This document shows, piece by piece, positions 45,901 to 60,657 of a stretch of DNA of 64,000 nucleotides. Every line of letters starts with the position of its first letter. The first letter of the stretch is position 1. The notes under the pieces were generated by a model. The model saw only the letters and a program-made list of their open reading frames with translations, ran no database searches and had not been told where the DNA came from. The position numbers and the translations under genes were made by a program. Source of the stretch: Cornus controversa. Taxonomy: Eukaryota > Streptophyta > Magnoliopsida > Cornales > Cornaceae. The stretch is from assembly GCA_026545225.1 (NCBI GenBank), contig CM048845.1:94552533-94616532 (forward strand), given 5' to 3'.

Positions 45901-48900
45901 TACCTTTACATTAAAGCAACTATGTTATCTTAATTCGTGTCTCCATAAGATACTTAATTATCTATGGATGTGTATGTGCAAGTAGGAGCCATTGCTTGGT
46001 GTAAAAAGCTTGGACTGACACGCATTAGGACATAAATTTAATTTTAAGACCAACAATTTTTTGCAAAATAATGACAGGTTAGATTTATCTAGTCTTCTCC
46101 TTCCAGCACCCCATGTAGGAAGAAGGGTACTAAAATGGCCTTTTTTGGGTGTGTGTTTGTGTGGCTGTGAACAGTAATAGTGCCTGCCCCCATGTGTGTA
46201 CTGGATTAATGCATATACTTGGATATAGGAAATACCTTTAACTGTAAACAAGACTCAAAAACAGGCTGCAAATTCATCAAAAAAGTGTAGGATAAATCAA
46301 GTAACGTCAAATTTGGAAGCCAGCGTAGAGATGAGAGCCCATCAGAACCAACAGATGGGCATGACATCAATATTAATGATTCAATGAGTGGACACGATGC
46401 AGTTGTTGCAGACAGACAATCATCCTTAAGTTGGCTGTGCATGGAAAAACAAAGTGTCAGCTTGAGCAAGGAGAGGAGGGATGGGGCTTAACAAATACAA
46501 AGAAAGTAACATGACCTGCAAAAGGAAGCATCCAGAGAAGTTAAGAGAGGGCAATTAATGGAAGCTTCAGATAAAACACCACATCCTTTCAACTCAAGCA
46601 ACACCAAACGTGGTGCTTCAATACGGAGTGTATTAAGTTTGGGACATATTCCCAAATTAAGTGATTGAAGACCAACCTGCAAAAAAAGCATACTTTCAGC
46701 GTTACAACAGGTAGTTCAAGGCATAAGTCAAATGTCAAATGTCAAATGCTTGATGCTATGCACAATGCAGAAGGCATGCCAATAATCAATCAAATGAAGT
46801 GATAAGACATCACAAAGAATCGGCATACAATATAAATCATGTGACAACCAATATACATGTGACACATATAAACAAGTTGCTACAAGCATCTCAATGTCTG
46901 AATCAGAGGTATATAGCATAATTCAAAAGGCATAAAAACTCGTGGAAATGATGTAAAGATCCTTTGTAGGAACTTCCACTAATAGCAAACTTGCAAAATG
47001 GGTCTGTCAGTTAATGGAGTTTTTGACTCCAACAAAGAATTGGAACTCAACTGCTATGCAGAGCATAGGCTGGCCTGCAAACCTACACTAGACATAGGCA
47101 CGGCTACCCTAAGGGCTGCAATCCGATTACGATGCTATGGGAGATACATTGATGTGTTTACAGAGATATTTTGTGTACTTGACACAGATATTTTGTGTTT
47201 TCTCAGTTATTAAGTTCTCTTAGATATTTTGTCAAGGAAGCTTCTGGTGCATATAAATAGGCAAATATGTAACTCATATAGTAGTTGTAGTTGTTTGAGA
47301 TTGAATATTGAACTGAGTTCAAGTTTTTTTCCCCTAAATTCTTCTTCTCTTCTCCTCCCTCTCCTCTAATATTTCTCTCGTCTCTTCTCCTCTCCATCTC
47401 ATCTCTGTTTCTATCCATCCTACATCAATTTGGAATCAAAGCCTTGTCGTTCTACATCAGTTAGGTATCAGAGCTTTTGCATTCTACATCAAACTGTTCG
47501 TATAACAAACAATCAAATACAGTACCTTTATTTCCAATAAGCGAGAGAGAGACATATTTCAGCATCCTAATAAAAAACAAAAGGCAGTATATATGCAACC
47601 ATCTTCACTTACAGGACAAAAAAAAGCGCTCTCGAGGTGATCACAGCCATCCAAAGAAACATGCTCAAGATAAGGGCATTTGAGCTCAAGAGAAGTAATA
47701 GCCCGGCAACCAACAAGGGAAAGGCTAACTAAAGAAGTACTGCAGAATCCCACAGCCGTTAAGCTCTGAACAAAGGCAAACAATCATATTCAGTCAAAAA
47801 TCAAATCAGACCAGCATATTATCAAGAACTAATAATTTTAGCATGAAAATATCATGAAATAAGCAAACTGCAAAGAGCAACAATTCACACACCCCACAAT
47901 TATCAAGAACTAATGATTTTAGCACAGGGCATCCACCACCATCGCTAAAAACTTCACATATGGAATTTGTCAGAGATTCACAATCTGTAAGGTCCACTTC
48001 TTGCAAGCACTGACATTGCAATGCCAATGTTGTTAAGCTTTCTTGCTTTTGCAACACTAATTTCTGCATGAAAACAAAACAAATATACCATTCGTTAGGA
48101 TTTTACCTACTTTAAAATGATGCTGAAGCATGATTTTAACCAACTAGATAAACGAAAGGGCATACTTGAAGCAAATTTGATGTGATGTTGATACGTTGGA
48201 GCGAAGGGCAATTAGACACCGTAATAGATGACAGCTTGAAACTTCGTAAATTTAAGTCAACAAACCTGAAGGCACAATAGTAACAAGAAAGATTGGGACA
48301 AGAGCACCCACAAACAAACCATTTGTAAACTTATTTATTGTGGGTACTTTTTTTTGGCCATCAAGAGTACCACAAAAAACAAAAACAAAAAAGGCTGCAA
48401 AAGATTGCGAATGAGGTAGCAAAATATACTTGCGACAATGCACGAGTCTTATGTTCTGAAGGTGTCGAAGATCCAAGGATACAGATGCCAATAAGCTGCA
48501 GTTATCAAGTTCCAAAACCTGTAAAAGACAATTGTTTCACACCATTGCAGAAAAAGTTGAATAATAACATCTACACAACACCAGTAGTTGAGACAAGAGG
48601 GTTCAAACCTCCAACATGTAACTATGAGATATTGCAGCCATGGAAGCAGAAGTTATGCCCTCACAACTGTGAAGCTTAAGAACCGTCAACAGTGGCAGTC
48701 TTACAGACTTCAAAGAAAAGCAAGAAATTATGTCATCAAAAAGTACTATCTAAAAATCACCACAACAAAACTGGTTGAATCCCACAAAAACTGACCTCAA
48801 GAGAGATGTTTGGACAGTAGGATGCATTGAGAACATGGAGATTAGTACAAGTTTGGGCTATTTCACGAAGTGTTTCATCACTAACACACGAACAATTTGA

Positions 48901-49981
48901 CATATCTAGAGACTCTAAAAGCGGGCATGATGTTGCTGCTGAACGAATTGCAGCATCTGAAAGCTTATGGCAAGAAGCTATATCAAGGTCATGCAAAAGG
49001 GGGCAGTTGAGCGCAGCATGTGCCATACTACTACGCTTCAACGACAAGGTTTCCAGCTGCGGACACCTGCAAACATAATACTTTAAACACAATTTTAAGA
49101 ACTCAACCAAATATGATGTTTTTGCCTAATTAATAGCAATCACCTGATAGAGATACGAAGCACACGACATTTCACAATTTGAAGCTGCCGCAATCTCTCG
49201 TGGTATATGGGTATCTCTTGAATACCGTTACCAAGAGTAGCATCATTAACAATCAAACTTCTCAACATATGGCAGTCTGTTAGGGCTTGGAAAAAAGGTT
49301 CCCCTAGTTGTCCTTTGCCCAAGGTTAAAACCTCAAGATTTCTGAGAATCATCAGATATATCAGCAGCAGTAATTACATGCTTCTGTAAGCAAGTATTCA
49401 AGTTCATTTACCTTAACGAAGAAACTGCTTTCATAACAAGTGAGTGAATAGAAGGAGCGCCAAAAATGTTAACTTCTGTGGCATTTGGATAACGACGACA
49501 CATATCCTCAACTGCAAATTCATATAACCAGCAAGCATTATGGGCTGCTTGGTATTTCGGAAAGAAGAAAACCTAATATGCATCTTTTCAAGTTCAAAAT
49601 AATACGATAGCAATATATAGGGAACTATTTTGGTAAAACAACTCCTTATTTTTCACTCTATATTTAGTCTAAGACTCTGAGCAAAGTAATAAGCACCGCA
49701 ATTTTGTGCCAAATATATATATATATATATATATATAATTCCAAGTTCACAGCGGAGAAATTTTTAAGCTGGTTAATCTAATACCCAATAAAAAAAATAC
49801 ATATTGCTAAGTCTAACATATTTTAATAAAATTAATTGCATCATGGTAGTCTTTCTACATCAATGTCAGCTCTCCAATTCTCAGTTCTTGTGCAAAAACA
49901 ACTCTCTTTCTCTCTCTATACATATATATATTCCAAAGACTCAAACAAGATACTCCCGACAACCAAAGACATGAAGAATGT

Positions 49982-50013
<32 letters not shown>

Positions 50014-53000
50014 CACATATATATATATATATATATTCCAAATTCTCGACCAAGATACTCCCGACAACCAAAGAAATGAAGACTGTTCTCAAATATATAT
50101 AGATGCTACTATCTTATTACACCATTTGCCAGTACATAAGATCTCTCTCTCTCTCTCTCCATTCTGAAGTCTCAACTAGGATACTCTAACAATCAAAGGC
50201 AGGAAGCACCCTTTCAAAACCACAACCCCACATTTGTCCAGAAGGTTTTTACAAAGAAACTAAAGGACCAAAACCACAACCGCACATTCAATTATGGATA
50301 GAATCTCAAAACAAAATGAATCTGGACTGAAACTTGAAGAAGAGAACATTACAAAAAAGAAGCTCCTCGTTGCTTGTTTCAGTATTTGAATTCAATTCCA
50401 AGTGGGAAAGTTTTACGGTCATATGGGATACAAGTAATCTTTGAACAATTATGGTTATCATGTTCCTTGCACAATCCGAGATATTAATTAATAATGGAAT
50501 TTATTAGTGCAATTGAGAAATACTAAGATGATGAAGATACTGTTAATCAAGCAAAAAATAAAGTTGGAATTATAATATCAATCGTTTTAGAATTTGGCGA
50601 CTTGCTTCACTCAGGCAAGTGGCTTTTTGTTGTCAATCACTTCAGATGATCTCCTTAAATGTGACTTTTGCCCTTGACCGTACTGGCCTTAGTTCTGTTG
50701 GCATAAACCCAAAATTCTAATCTGTTTTCCCTTGCATACATAGTATTCGAAAATTACTGGTGAACATGTAAAATGTACAAGGATAACTATCAATCTCTTA
50801 ACATTCAAAGAGAGAGGGAGATAGGAAAAGGAGATGAAACCCAAAAGTCAAGACTCGTGAACGTATCATAGATTATAATCTTAAAATGCAACTTTCCTTC
50901 CAAGATAAATTTCCACCAAAGTACCATCAAATAGTAACATTAAAATTAAGTTCGTAACTAACTAACTCCACCTTCCACTATAACTCTTGCATCACCCATG
51001 TCTTCATCAACTATCTTTTCCCCTGACTGATTTCTACAATATGAAATGACAACGCACATTATTATGTGATTCTGCTAGTATACGTGATAGACTATAGTAT
51101 GTACAGCATATTAAATCAGCTTGGAATTGCCTGAATATCGATTTTGTCCCTATTCAGCTCAACACAACCCAACTAAGCCTTTTCCCAACTACTTGTGGTT
51201 AGTTACATGAATCATATTCTGTTGGGGAGATCAACCATGGAAGCTATTTACCTACTTAGGCAATTAGTTGAAACATGTAGGAGTAGGCAACAAAACTTAC
51301 ATATGGTCTTTACAGATTTAGAAAAAGCGTATGATAGGGTCCCCAAGAGAGATAATTTGGTGGGCTCTACAAAGAAAACAAGTTCCCTTACAAATCATAA
51401 AAAGTATCCAAGATATGTATATGAATACGAAAACTAGAGTGCGTACCATGTGTGGGGGCACTAGTGAATACTCCATAAACGTAGGGTTGCACCAAGGATC
51501 GGTGTTAAGCCCATATCTCTTTGCAATAATCTTAGAAGAAATAAAAAAAAGACTTCCAAAATGAGATTCCATGGTGCATGATGTTTGCCGATGATATTGT
51601 GCTCTTGGATAGCTCCAAAGAGAACTTAACAATAAAACTAGAAGGGTGGAGAAATGCTTTGAAATCGAAGGATTGAGAATTAGTCAAACTAAAACCAAGT
51701 ATATGGAGTGTAAATTAACAAAGATTCGGACATTGATAATATAATGGTAAAACTTCAAAACCAAAAAGGGCACTGAAAACAAGCAATTTCAGTATCACAG
51801 ATCGATAATACAAAACGATGGAGAGATAGATAGCGACATAACTAGCAAATAGGTGCGGGTTGGACAAAATGGAGGCAAGCTAACTGGATATTATGTGATA
51901 AAGGAATAACACATAAATTAAAAGGAATTTTTTATAAGACCGTTGTTAGACCAACTATGTTGTATGGGGCAGAGTGTTGGGCCCTAAAAAGGGACAACAC
52001 CGATGCCTTCATGTAGCGGAAATGAGAATGTTAAGATGGATGAGTAGGGTGACTAGAAGAGAGAAGGTTCCTAATGAAAGTGTGAGAGAAAAATTAGGTA
52101 TAGCACCCATTTGTGAGAAAATTAGAAATAGTAGACTAAGCTGATTTGGACACGTATATTGGAGACCTAGAGACGCGCCGGTGAAAAGAGGAAGACTAGT
52201 TGAAATAGAAGGTAAGAGATGGAGAGTGGATTAAAGCAAGGATGATGATGACGACGATGATGACATGAATCATATTCTGTCATCCCATGCTATTTAAGGC
52301 ATTAGCACGTGCTATCATATTTTTTGTAACTATCTCAAGGCATCTTAGTTTTGGTTTCTCCCTTCAACTAGCATTACTCTCAATAAGAACCATGTCATAT
52401 TTTCCTAACTAGTGCAATTATTGGCCATTGCAGCACATGAACAAATCGTCTTAATCGATTTTCGTGTTTTCTTTGCAATTGGTGCTAGTTCAGCCATCTC
52501 ATTGAATGCATTCATTTCTAATTTTATTGTTTCTGATCTTGCCACACATATATCTCGATGTTTGCATTTCTAGTATCCCATTTTATGAATATGTGATGTA
52601 TCATGAACTATGGTTGGTCTAATAATTGTCAATATGCTATAAGCACTCCTCCATTTAATGCAACCCTCTTTATTCTTATGATTAACATCATCTCCAATTT
52701 CTACCTCTTTGTGCTAATCAAACCTAGGTGATAAAAATGTTTTCTTTTTGGTATCTCTTGGCCCTCAATCCTCACTATGTCTCCACTAAAATATTATACA
52801 GCTTCTCTCAGACTTCTAATCAAATAATTTTGTCCCTATTAGATTATATAACACATAGATACATACAATAGATAATAAGCTAACTCCTCCACAACACTGC
52901 CCTAGGTGAAAAGTCCCACATAAACCACACAATATCTAAATCAAGTGGTATCACTTGATGCCCCATCAGGTGATGTGCACAGTTTAAGTTCTAGTGGAGC

Positions 53001-56000
53001 GACATGACTTCCACAGAGGAGTAAGGAAATTGTAGAGCTTAGCCTACGGGCTAGACTTGGAGAAAAAGATAAAAAAAGAAAAAGAAAAATGGTCTCACTT
53101 ATTCTTGGGAACACTAAGAAAGCAAGAAATTTATGTTTAAATAAACATACCCCTCCAAAAATAATGATTAATGAAACAAACAAGTAAAACAACACTTTAT
53201 CACAACACTAAAATAATACTAACATTGTTGTGCAGTTATGTTCCTATTCTCAAAATTCAAAAACCTCCAGAAATCTTCATGAGCACTAGCTGCCCGCCAC
53301 TGCCTGCAGACCCTAGCAGCTTGACAAAGATTGATGTGGTCCAAGAAGGAGAAAACCTGACAAAACACAGGACGATGTTGAGAAAGCATCAACTAAGTGA
53401 TAGAAGCAAACAGTAATAAGTAGTTCCCTACAAAACCAAGGCAATGGGTACCATATGCAGTAAGTCGTCAGTAAGATCCATCCGAACTTCTAAATCTTCC
53501 ATTTTTGAAGTACCACAGCAAACTCCATCTTCCCTCCTATTGCTTGAATCAAGGAGATTTTCTTCACCACTGTCATTTAACATTGGAGAAAGACAACGGA
53601 TATCACTGTTAAATGAAGCCAGATTATTGTAGTCCCTTCCATGCAAAATATAATTGTCGATATCATAAGATGCAGCAGCTGCAAAATGGCAATCCCAGTC
53701 TCTGCAAAGGTTTGAATCACCACCATTCAAAACCCAGAATGATGTGTCTTACATGTCATTCTTAAAATCCCATGTCAGGTTCAGCATACAATGTATCTCA
53801 AGTTCCATCAGCAAATATGTAACAGATTTCCAATGCATAAGGAACTTTCTTTTTACAAGTAATGCTTATAAAACATGATTCCATAACATAAGAAACAATA
53901 AAAATATCAACTCAAACTAAGAAAGCAGTACAGTTAATTCTTGATACCAAAATAAATATGTGAGACCACAAAATCAATGAATTAGAAAGAATCGTTATTG
54001 GGAAAAACAATTCAATGTGACCCACTGTGGTTTCAGCATCTACTGGCCCCACATTGGACACAGTCAATGGTGGAATTATGGTGTCTATCACACAGCTTGT
54101 GTGCCAGTCATATGAGATTTATCCCATTATGGTGTGGAAGAACATTCTTGTCTTGTATTCCATCCTTCATTCCGCAAGTGTTTGATAATATGGCATACTA
54201 GAAGGGTGCGACTTCAAGGCTGAACTTAAAATACTTCAATTTTACATCTCTTCAACCATATTTTAATTATAAGTTTGACAATCAGTATATGACACAATTA
54301 TAACATCAGCAAAAATATAATAAAGGAAGGCCATCACTTTCCAGCATTACTGTAGGATTTCGATGCTTCATTAATTACATTGAGTAGTTTATGCTTTCAT
54401 TGATAATTCAAATAGATCATTTCCTCATGCTGGAACGAAGGTATACAGAAAAAAGTAAAACGTATTACACCTATTTTGCTGCCACCAAAGCACAAAGCAA
54501 CAATATTTTACCACTAACATGGTATTTAAAAAAAAATGTACTTTCACGTAACAACATTCTCTTTTGAACTTGGATTGCTGCAGCTGATTTCCTCATGAAT
54601 GTAACCAATATGGAGAAGAATGTGTTTCTGTATAGGATAATTTTTTGGGGGGAAAATAAGTTAAATCATTTTCTCTTGTTCTTTTGTGTCTTTATCTATG
54701 TAGAATTATATGTTGTTTATGAAAAAATAGACTACCAAATTTATAGATAATGAGAATGTGGGCCTCCAACTGCTTCATTGGTCACATCACTTTCAGCTTC
54801 TCGTAGGGGGTTACTTTTAGATAAATGTAGTCGAAAAGCCAAACTAAAATTTCAGCAATTAATATAAATATTAAATACAATAAATTTTAAATGAACCAAA
54901 TATTCCCCTACACGACTTACAATTATAATAATATGACGAGCGCTTTTGCTGTTTAATAGGGGTTCTCCAAATTTGAAAATACACTCATCGTAGCAAGCTT
55001 TCATATTAAGGAACTATATTAACAGTCTTGAGTTAGACCTTTTAGTTCACACATCATACATTACAAATTGCAACACACAATATGAGCAATTAACAAGGTT
55101 CTAGTAGGTTTTGCGCTTTACAATCGTATTAATGTTAAGTACAGATAAGGAATTGGTCCAAAGGAATTATGTGATTTTAGGACTCGTCTGGTTATAGATT
55201 TTGTTGGTTGCAAGCAATTTAAGATGTGTGTTTCTAGTAAGATAAAACTCTTTTGGTGACAAGTTGGGATGTTCGCTGAGGCCTTTTCCTCCTATAGTGG
55301 ATGTTTACTCCAGTATAGGTTGTTTAGTGACCTATATAAAACCTATATAAATTTGGCTACTTGCAATTCATGTCTTCAATTGCAAATTTTTGCTTACACG
55401 TGTACACACACACACACACAAAGTATTCATGCAAGTAATAATCATTGTGTCGTAGAAATTATTGATATGTGCAGGTGAGATTCAGTTTATAAAAATTAAA
55501 AGGAAATAAATAGATGGGCTACCTAATATATGTAATTCAATTATTCTAAATTAACCATGTTAACATTTATATTTCAAAAAGGCAGCTTTAAAAATGAATA
55601 GGGTACATGCATTAAAGACATGCCCCTGTTAAAAATTAGAGTCCAAAATGGAACTATTATTTTGAAGTGCTATTTCTGGAGTGGATACCTCAGGGTTAGT
55701 ACTTAGAGATGGAATTGACGCTCATAAGGCAATTGCCGCAATGGACATCCAACCATTGTATTTGGAGATACAAGGAAGGAGGTTCAATGAGTAAGAAGTT
55801 GCTGGGAAGCTGATAAGAAAACTATTTTTTTAAAGATATTCTCTGTTCCTATTCCTATGGTATGGTGTTAGTGAACATAAGCGTGGCAATTTCATAAAGG
55901 GATTTGATCTTAATGGGGCATTATTACCATGATATGTAGTGTTGGTCATAGATCACTCTAGGAAGATTTGATAATGTTCGTGGTAGTGGGTCAACACCAT

Positions 56001-59000
56001 AGGATTTTGAACTGAACTGTTGGTCATAGATCACTCTAAGAAATTTTTGTAGCTGATTTAAAATTCACTTATTTAGTTTTGATTTACATTAAGTAGTGAA
56101 GTTTAGTTCGTCTTTTCTATTTATTTATTTTTTTGATAAATAAAATATCATTAAAAGACGCTCAAAGGGGAGCGAACCCGAGGGACAACAAAAAAGGGCC
56201 AACTATAATCTTAAGCTATCAAGAAAGTCCACTACTTGACCATCTGATGTACAATTTTTCCCGTATACCCAAAAAAATAAAAGAGATAAAATATTGTATT
56301 TGAGAGACCAAATAGAAGACTCCACATCCTCAAAGCGCCTCCAATTCCTCTCTTGCCACAAACCCCACCATAAACAAAGGGGAGTGACCCTCCACGCATC
56401 CCTGGCTCGACTGTCCACTATACACCCTCTCCAAGCCTCGATCAAATCCTTCGTGGATCTAGGAAACACCCAGTCCATGCCAAACGCAACCAAGAACATG
56501 GACCAAACGTCCCTTGCCACTGTGCAATGAAGAAGAAGATGGTTCACCGTTTCTTCTGACCTCTTGAACATGCAACACCAATTCATCATAAATCGACCTT
56601 TTCTCCTGAGGTTATCAATTGTAAGAATCTTTCCCAAGGTAGCTATCCAAGTGAAGAAGGCCACCTTCACGGGGGCCTTTGTTCTCCAAATAGCCTTCCA
56701 AGGAAAGGTGGGACTCGTGGAATCCGAGAGGAGTCTATAGTAGGAGCGAACCTCAAATGTTCCCCTCTTGGATCCCGTCCACACCATCTCGTCCATCCCC
56801 TCCCCCTCAATCACTTGATCATACAAAATAGTTAGTAACTCCATCTATTTTTATTTATCTAAAAGTAATTATTGGTAGAAGAGAGGAATGGTATAATTGC
56901 TAGAATAGTTTTAGATCCACATCCTTGTTATCCCATATCTTAAACAACAACAACTACTCTTCTCCACAAAAAGCACCATCTCCATATTGCTTACCGTCAT
57001 CACTTGATATTTTTTTCCTTGATTTTGAGCATATGGGTAATTCAAAATCAGAGGAGTTTTGCCACTAGTTGAAAAAGGGGACCTATCTTAACTCCTATTA
57101 TGCTTAGTCTTAAATTAATTAGAACATAGTTTTCCATAATTTATCTCAAACTAAATGATGTACCAAAATCAGAACATATTTATTATGACAGGAAGTATGA
57201 TTTCCACAAAATATGACAAATAAACAAAAAAAACAATTTACTAGAAATTAGATATTGCTGCTAACCTGCAACTAAGAGTACTCCAAACAAAATAAACAAA
57301 TTTAATGAGATGGATTGTAATGCCGAACAAGAAATGATTCTGACATTAATCAATAACCAAATTACCAAAAGATGTAAATGATCATGTACATATGAGTATT
57401 AAAGGAAGAAATTCCCTTTTAGATTCGAGACCATGTGGCTTCGAGCGGAGGTGATCAAGAAGAGAGTGAATTGGTAAGGGTACGAGGTAGAGGGTCGGCC
57501 TAGCTTTGTTATTGGCTACCAACCTCCACTCCTTGAAGGAAGATTTCAAGAGATGGAAAAAGGAGGAGTTCGGCAACCTTGAGCGGAGAAAAGAACAGGT
57601 TATTGATGGAGATAGCTGAGCTTGATCAGCGTGAGGAAGTGGGAGCCCTAGAGGAGGTCGAGAGATGTAGGAGAGAGGAATGCAAAGGGAAGTTAGGGGA
57701 GATTAATCAATAACCAAATTACCAAAAGATGTAAATGATCATGTAACATTTGAGTATTAAAGGAAGAAATCCCCTTTTAGATTCGAGACCATGCGGCTTC
57801 AAGCGGAGGTGGTCAAGAAGATAGTGAACTGGTAAGGGTATGACGTAGAGGGTCGGCCTAGCTTTGTTATTATCTGCTCCTTGAAGGAAGATTTGAAGAG
57901 GTGGAAAAAGGAGGAGTTCGGCAACCTTAAGTGGAGAAAAGAACATGCTATTGATGGAGATAGCTGAGCTTGATCGGCGTGAGGGAGTGGGAGGGTTAGA
58001 GGAGGTCGATAGATGTAGGAGAGAGGAATGCAAAGGGAAGTTAGGGGAGATTGCTATTATGGAGGAAATTTCATGGCAATAAAAATCTAGGGCTTTGAGG
58101 TTGAAGGAGTAGGACTGGAACACATAATTCTTTCACAAATTAGCCAATGCTCACTGTAGGAGTAATCACATCGGAAAAATCTGAGTGGGCGGCTGGTTGT
58201 GGAGCAAGGAGGAGGACATGAGTAAGGAGATTGCATTGTTCTATCAGCAGTTGTACACTAAGAGGACTACTTGAAGACCTCGGCTAGATGGGGTAAAGAA
58301 CAAATCGATTTCAATGGAGGATAGAAATCAGTTGGAGAGTCATTTCACTGAAGAAGTGGTCCTTGCTTTGAAGAGCTGTGATGGGGAGAAATCATTGAGC
58401 CTAGATGGCTTCACTATGGGCTTCTTTCAACATAATTGGGAGGAGGTGAAGAAGGAGGTGATGGATGCAATCAACTTCTTTCATATGCATGGTTGTTTTG
58501 AGAAATGCATGAATGTCATATTTATATCACTCATCTCTAAGGGGAGGGGGGGCAGTTGACGTTAAGGACTTTAGACCTATTAGTTTGGCGGACATGATGT
58601 ACAAACTTGTAGCTGAAGTCCTAGCCTTGAGATTGAAAGGAGTCTTGGATTGTGTGATCACGGAATCTCAAAATGCATTTGATATAGGGCGGCAAATCCT
58701 AGACTTAGTTCTGATTGTTAGGGAATGTGTAGATTCAAGACTAAAGAGTGGGGTGTCGAGGGTGGTTTGAAAGCTTGACATCGAGAAGGCTTATGACCAA
58801 GCGAATTGGAAATTATTGTTATACATGCTAGAGAGGATGGGTTTTAGCATGAGAGAGGAGATGGATCCGGTTATACATTTTCCCTGTGAAGTTTTCAGTT
58901 TTGGTGAATGGGGCTCCAAAGGGTTTCTTTGGTAGCTCGGTTCAGGTACCTTTGGTGTGATTGCGGTCGTGTCCGGCCTGAAGATCAATCTCGAGAAGAG

Positions 59001-60626
59001 CATTATTGTTCCAGAAGAGAAGATGGGGGAGATAGCAGATATACCTGACATTTTAGGTTGAGGGGGGCCTTCCCTTTGACATCCAATCAGATGGAGATCT
59101 CCCATCTTCTATTTAATGATGACACAATTTTTTTTGTGAGACATATGAGGCTTGGTTGAGGTATCTTCGGTGTGTTTTCAGGTCATGTTCGGTCTGAAGA
59201 ACAATCTTCGGAAGAGTGTTATTGTTCGGAGATAACACATATGGCTGACATTTTAAGTTGAGGGGTTGGGGCCTTCCCTTTGACATATTTAGGGTTACCG
59301 GTGGGCGCTGACTCGAGGAGGGTGGCTATATGGGATCCGGTTGTTGAGCAAGGAAACTTGAAAGTTGGAAGAAACAATACCTTTCGAGAGGGGAGCAAGT
59401 TACTCTCTTGAATAGCACCCTTTCGAATCCTCCAACCTATTTCCTCTCTTCGTTCCAAATGTCAATTTCAATTGCGAAGAGGATCGGAAAGCTTCAAAGG
59501 AATTTCTTGTGGGCTGGCATGGGGGAGGAATTCAAGTATCATCTTGTTAGTTGGAATCAGGTATGTAAGCCGATCCCACTTAGGGGTTGGGGATAAAGAA
59601 GCTTGATGTGTTCAATAAGGTTTTATTGGGCAAATTGTTATGGAGGTTTGGGGTTGAGAGGCACAATTTACGGAGGAGAGTCATTAGTTGCAAATTTGGG
59701 GAGAGTATAGATGGTTGGTACTTGGTACTCTTTGGAGGTGAGGGTTTCAGCAGGGTTGGGGGTGTGGAAAGGCATCATGAAGGAATGGGATGCTTTTTCA
59801 AAACTCATTTGGTTTAGGGTTAAGAGCATGAGGAATATTCGGTTTTAGGCAGTTGTTTACTATGGAGAGACACCGCTTGCAGGAGCTTTCACAAGTCTTC
59901 ACCGAATTTCCTCAAACAGATTCTTTTCAGTGGGTGAGTGCTATTGCTTTGAAAGCAGGAGCTTGATTTGGGATGTTCAGTTCGTGAGGCATCTTCAGGA
60001 CTAATGGGTCGAGGAATTTGTTCGGTCTTGGTTGGTGAGGGAGATGATGAGTGGACTTATGTGGCTAATTCTCAGGGGTGTTTTGAGGTTCACTATTTCT
60101 ACAGGAGTTTGGTGGTTGTGCAGGGACCTCCATTCCCTTAGAAAGCCATTTGGCACACCAAAGTCCCACCAAAGGTGGCTTTTCTTCTTGGTCGGTAGCT
60201 CTGGGAAGGATTTTGATGATCGACAACATGAGGAGGCAAAGTCATATCATTGTCAATTGGTGTTGCATGTGTAAGAGAGATGATAAGTCAGTGAACCATC
60301 TCCTCTTGCATTGCCCATAGGCTCGAGATGGGTGGGACTTGCTTTGCGGCCATGTTTGGTGTCAGTTGGGTTATGTCGTTTTTCGCGATGCTCGAAGCTT
60401 GGAGAGGATATACGGTGGGAGACCAAGTTCCAGATGCTTGGAGGGGGGGCCACTTTGCTTGTGGTGGGTCTTTGGCGTGAGAGGAATAGGAGATCCTTTG
60501 AAGGGTAGGAGACTCTTATTTGGGCTTCGAAATTCTTTATACTTAAGCCATTATTTTTTTGGTTCATAGTAGATATTGTAAATCAGTGGAGGATCCTATA
60601 GTTTTTTGTGGAAAGCTAGAGGATAT

Positions 60627-60657
<31 letters not shown>

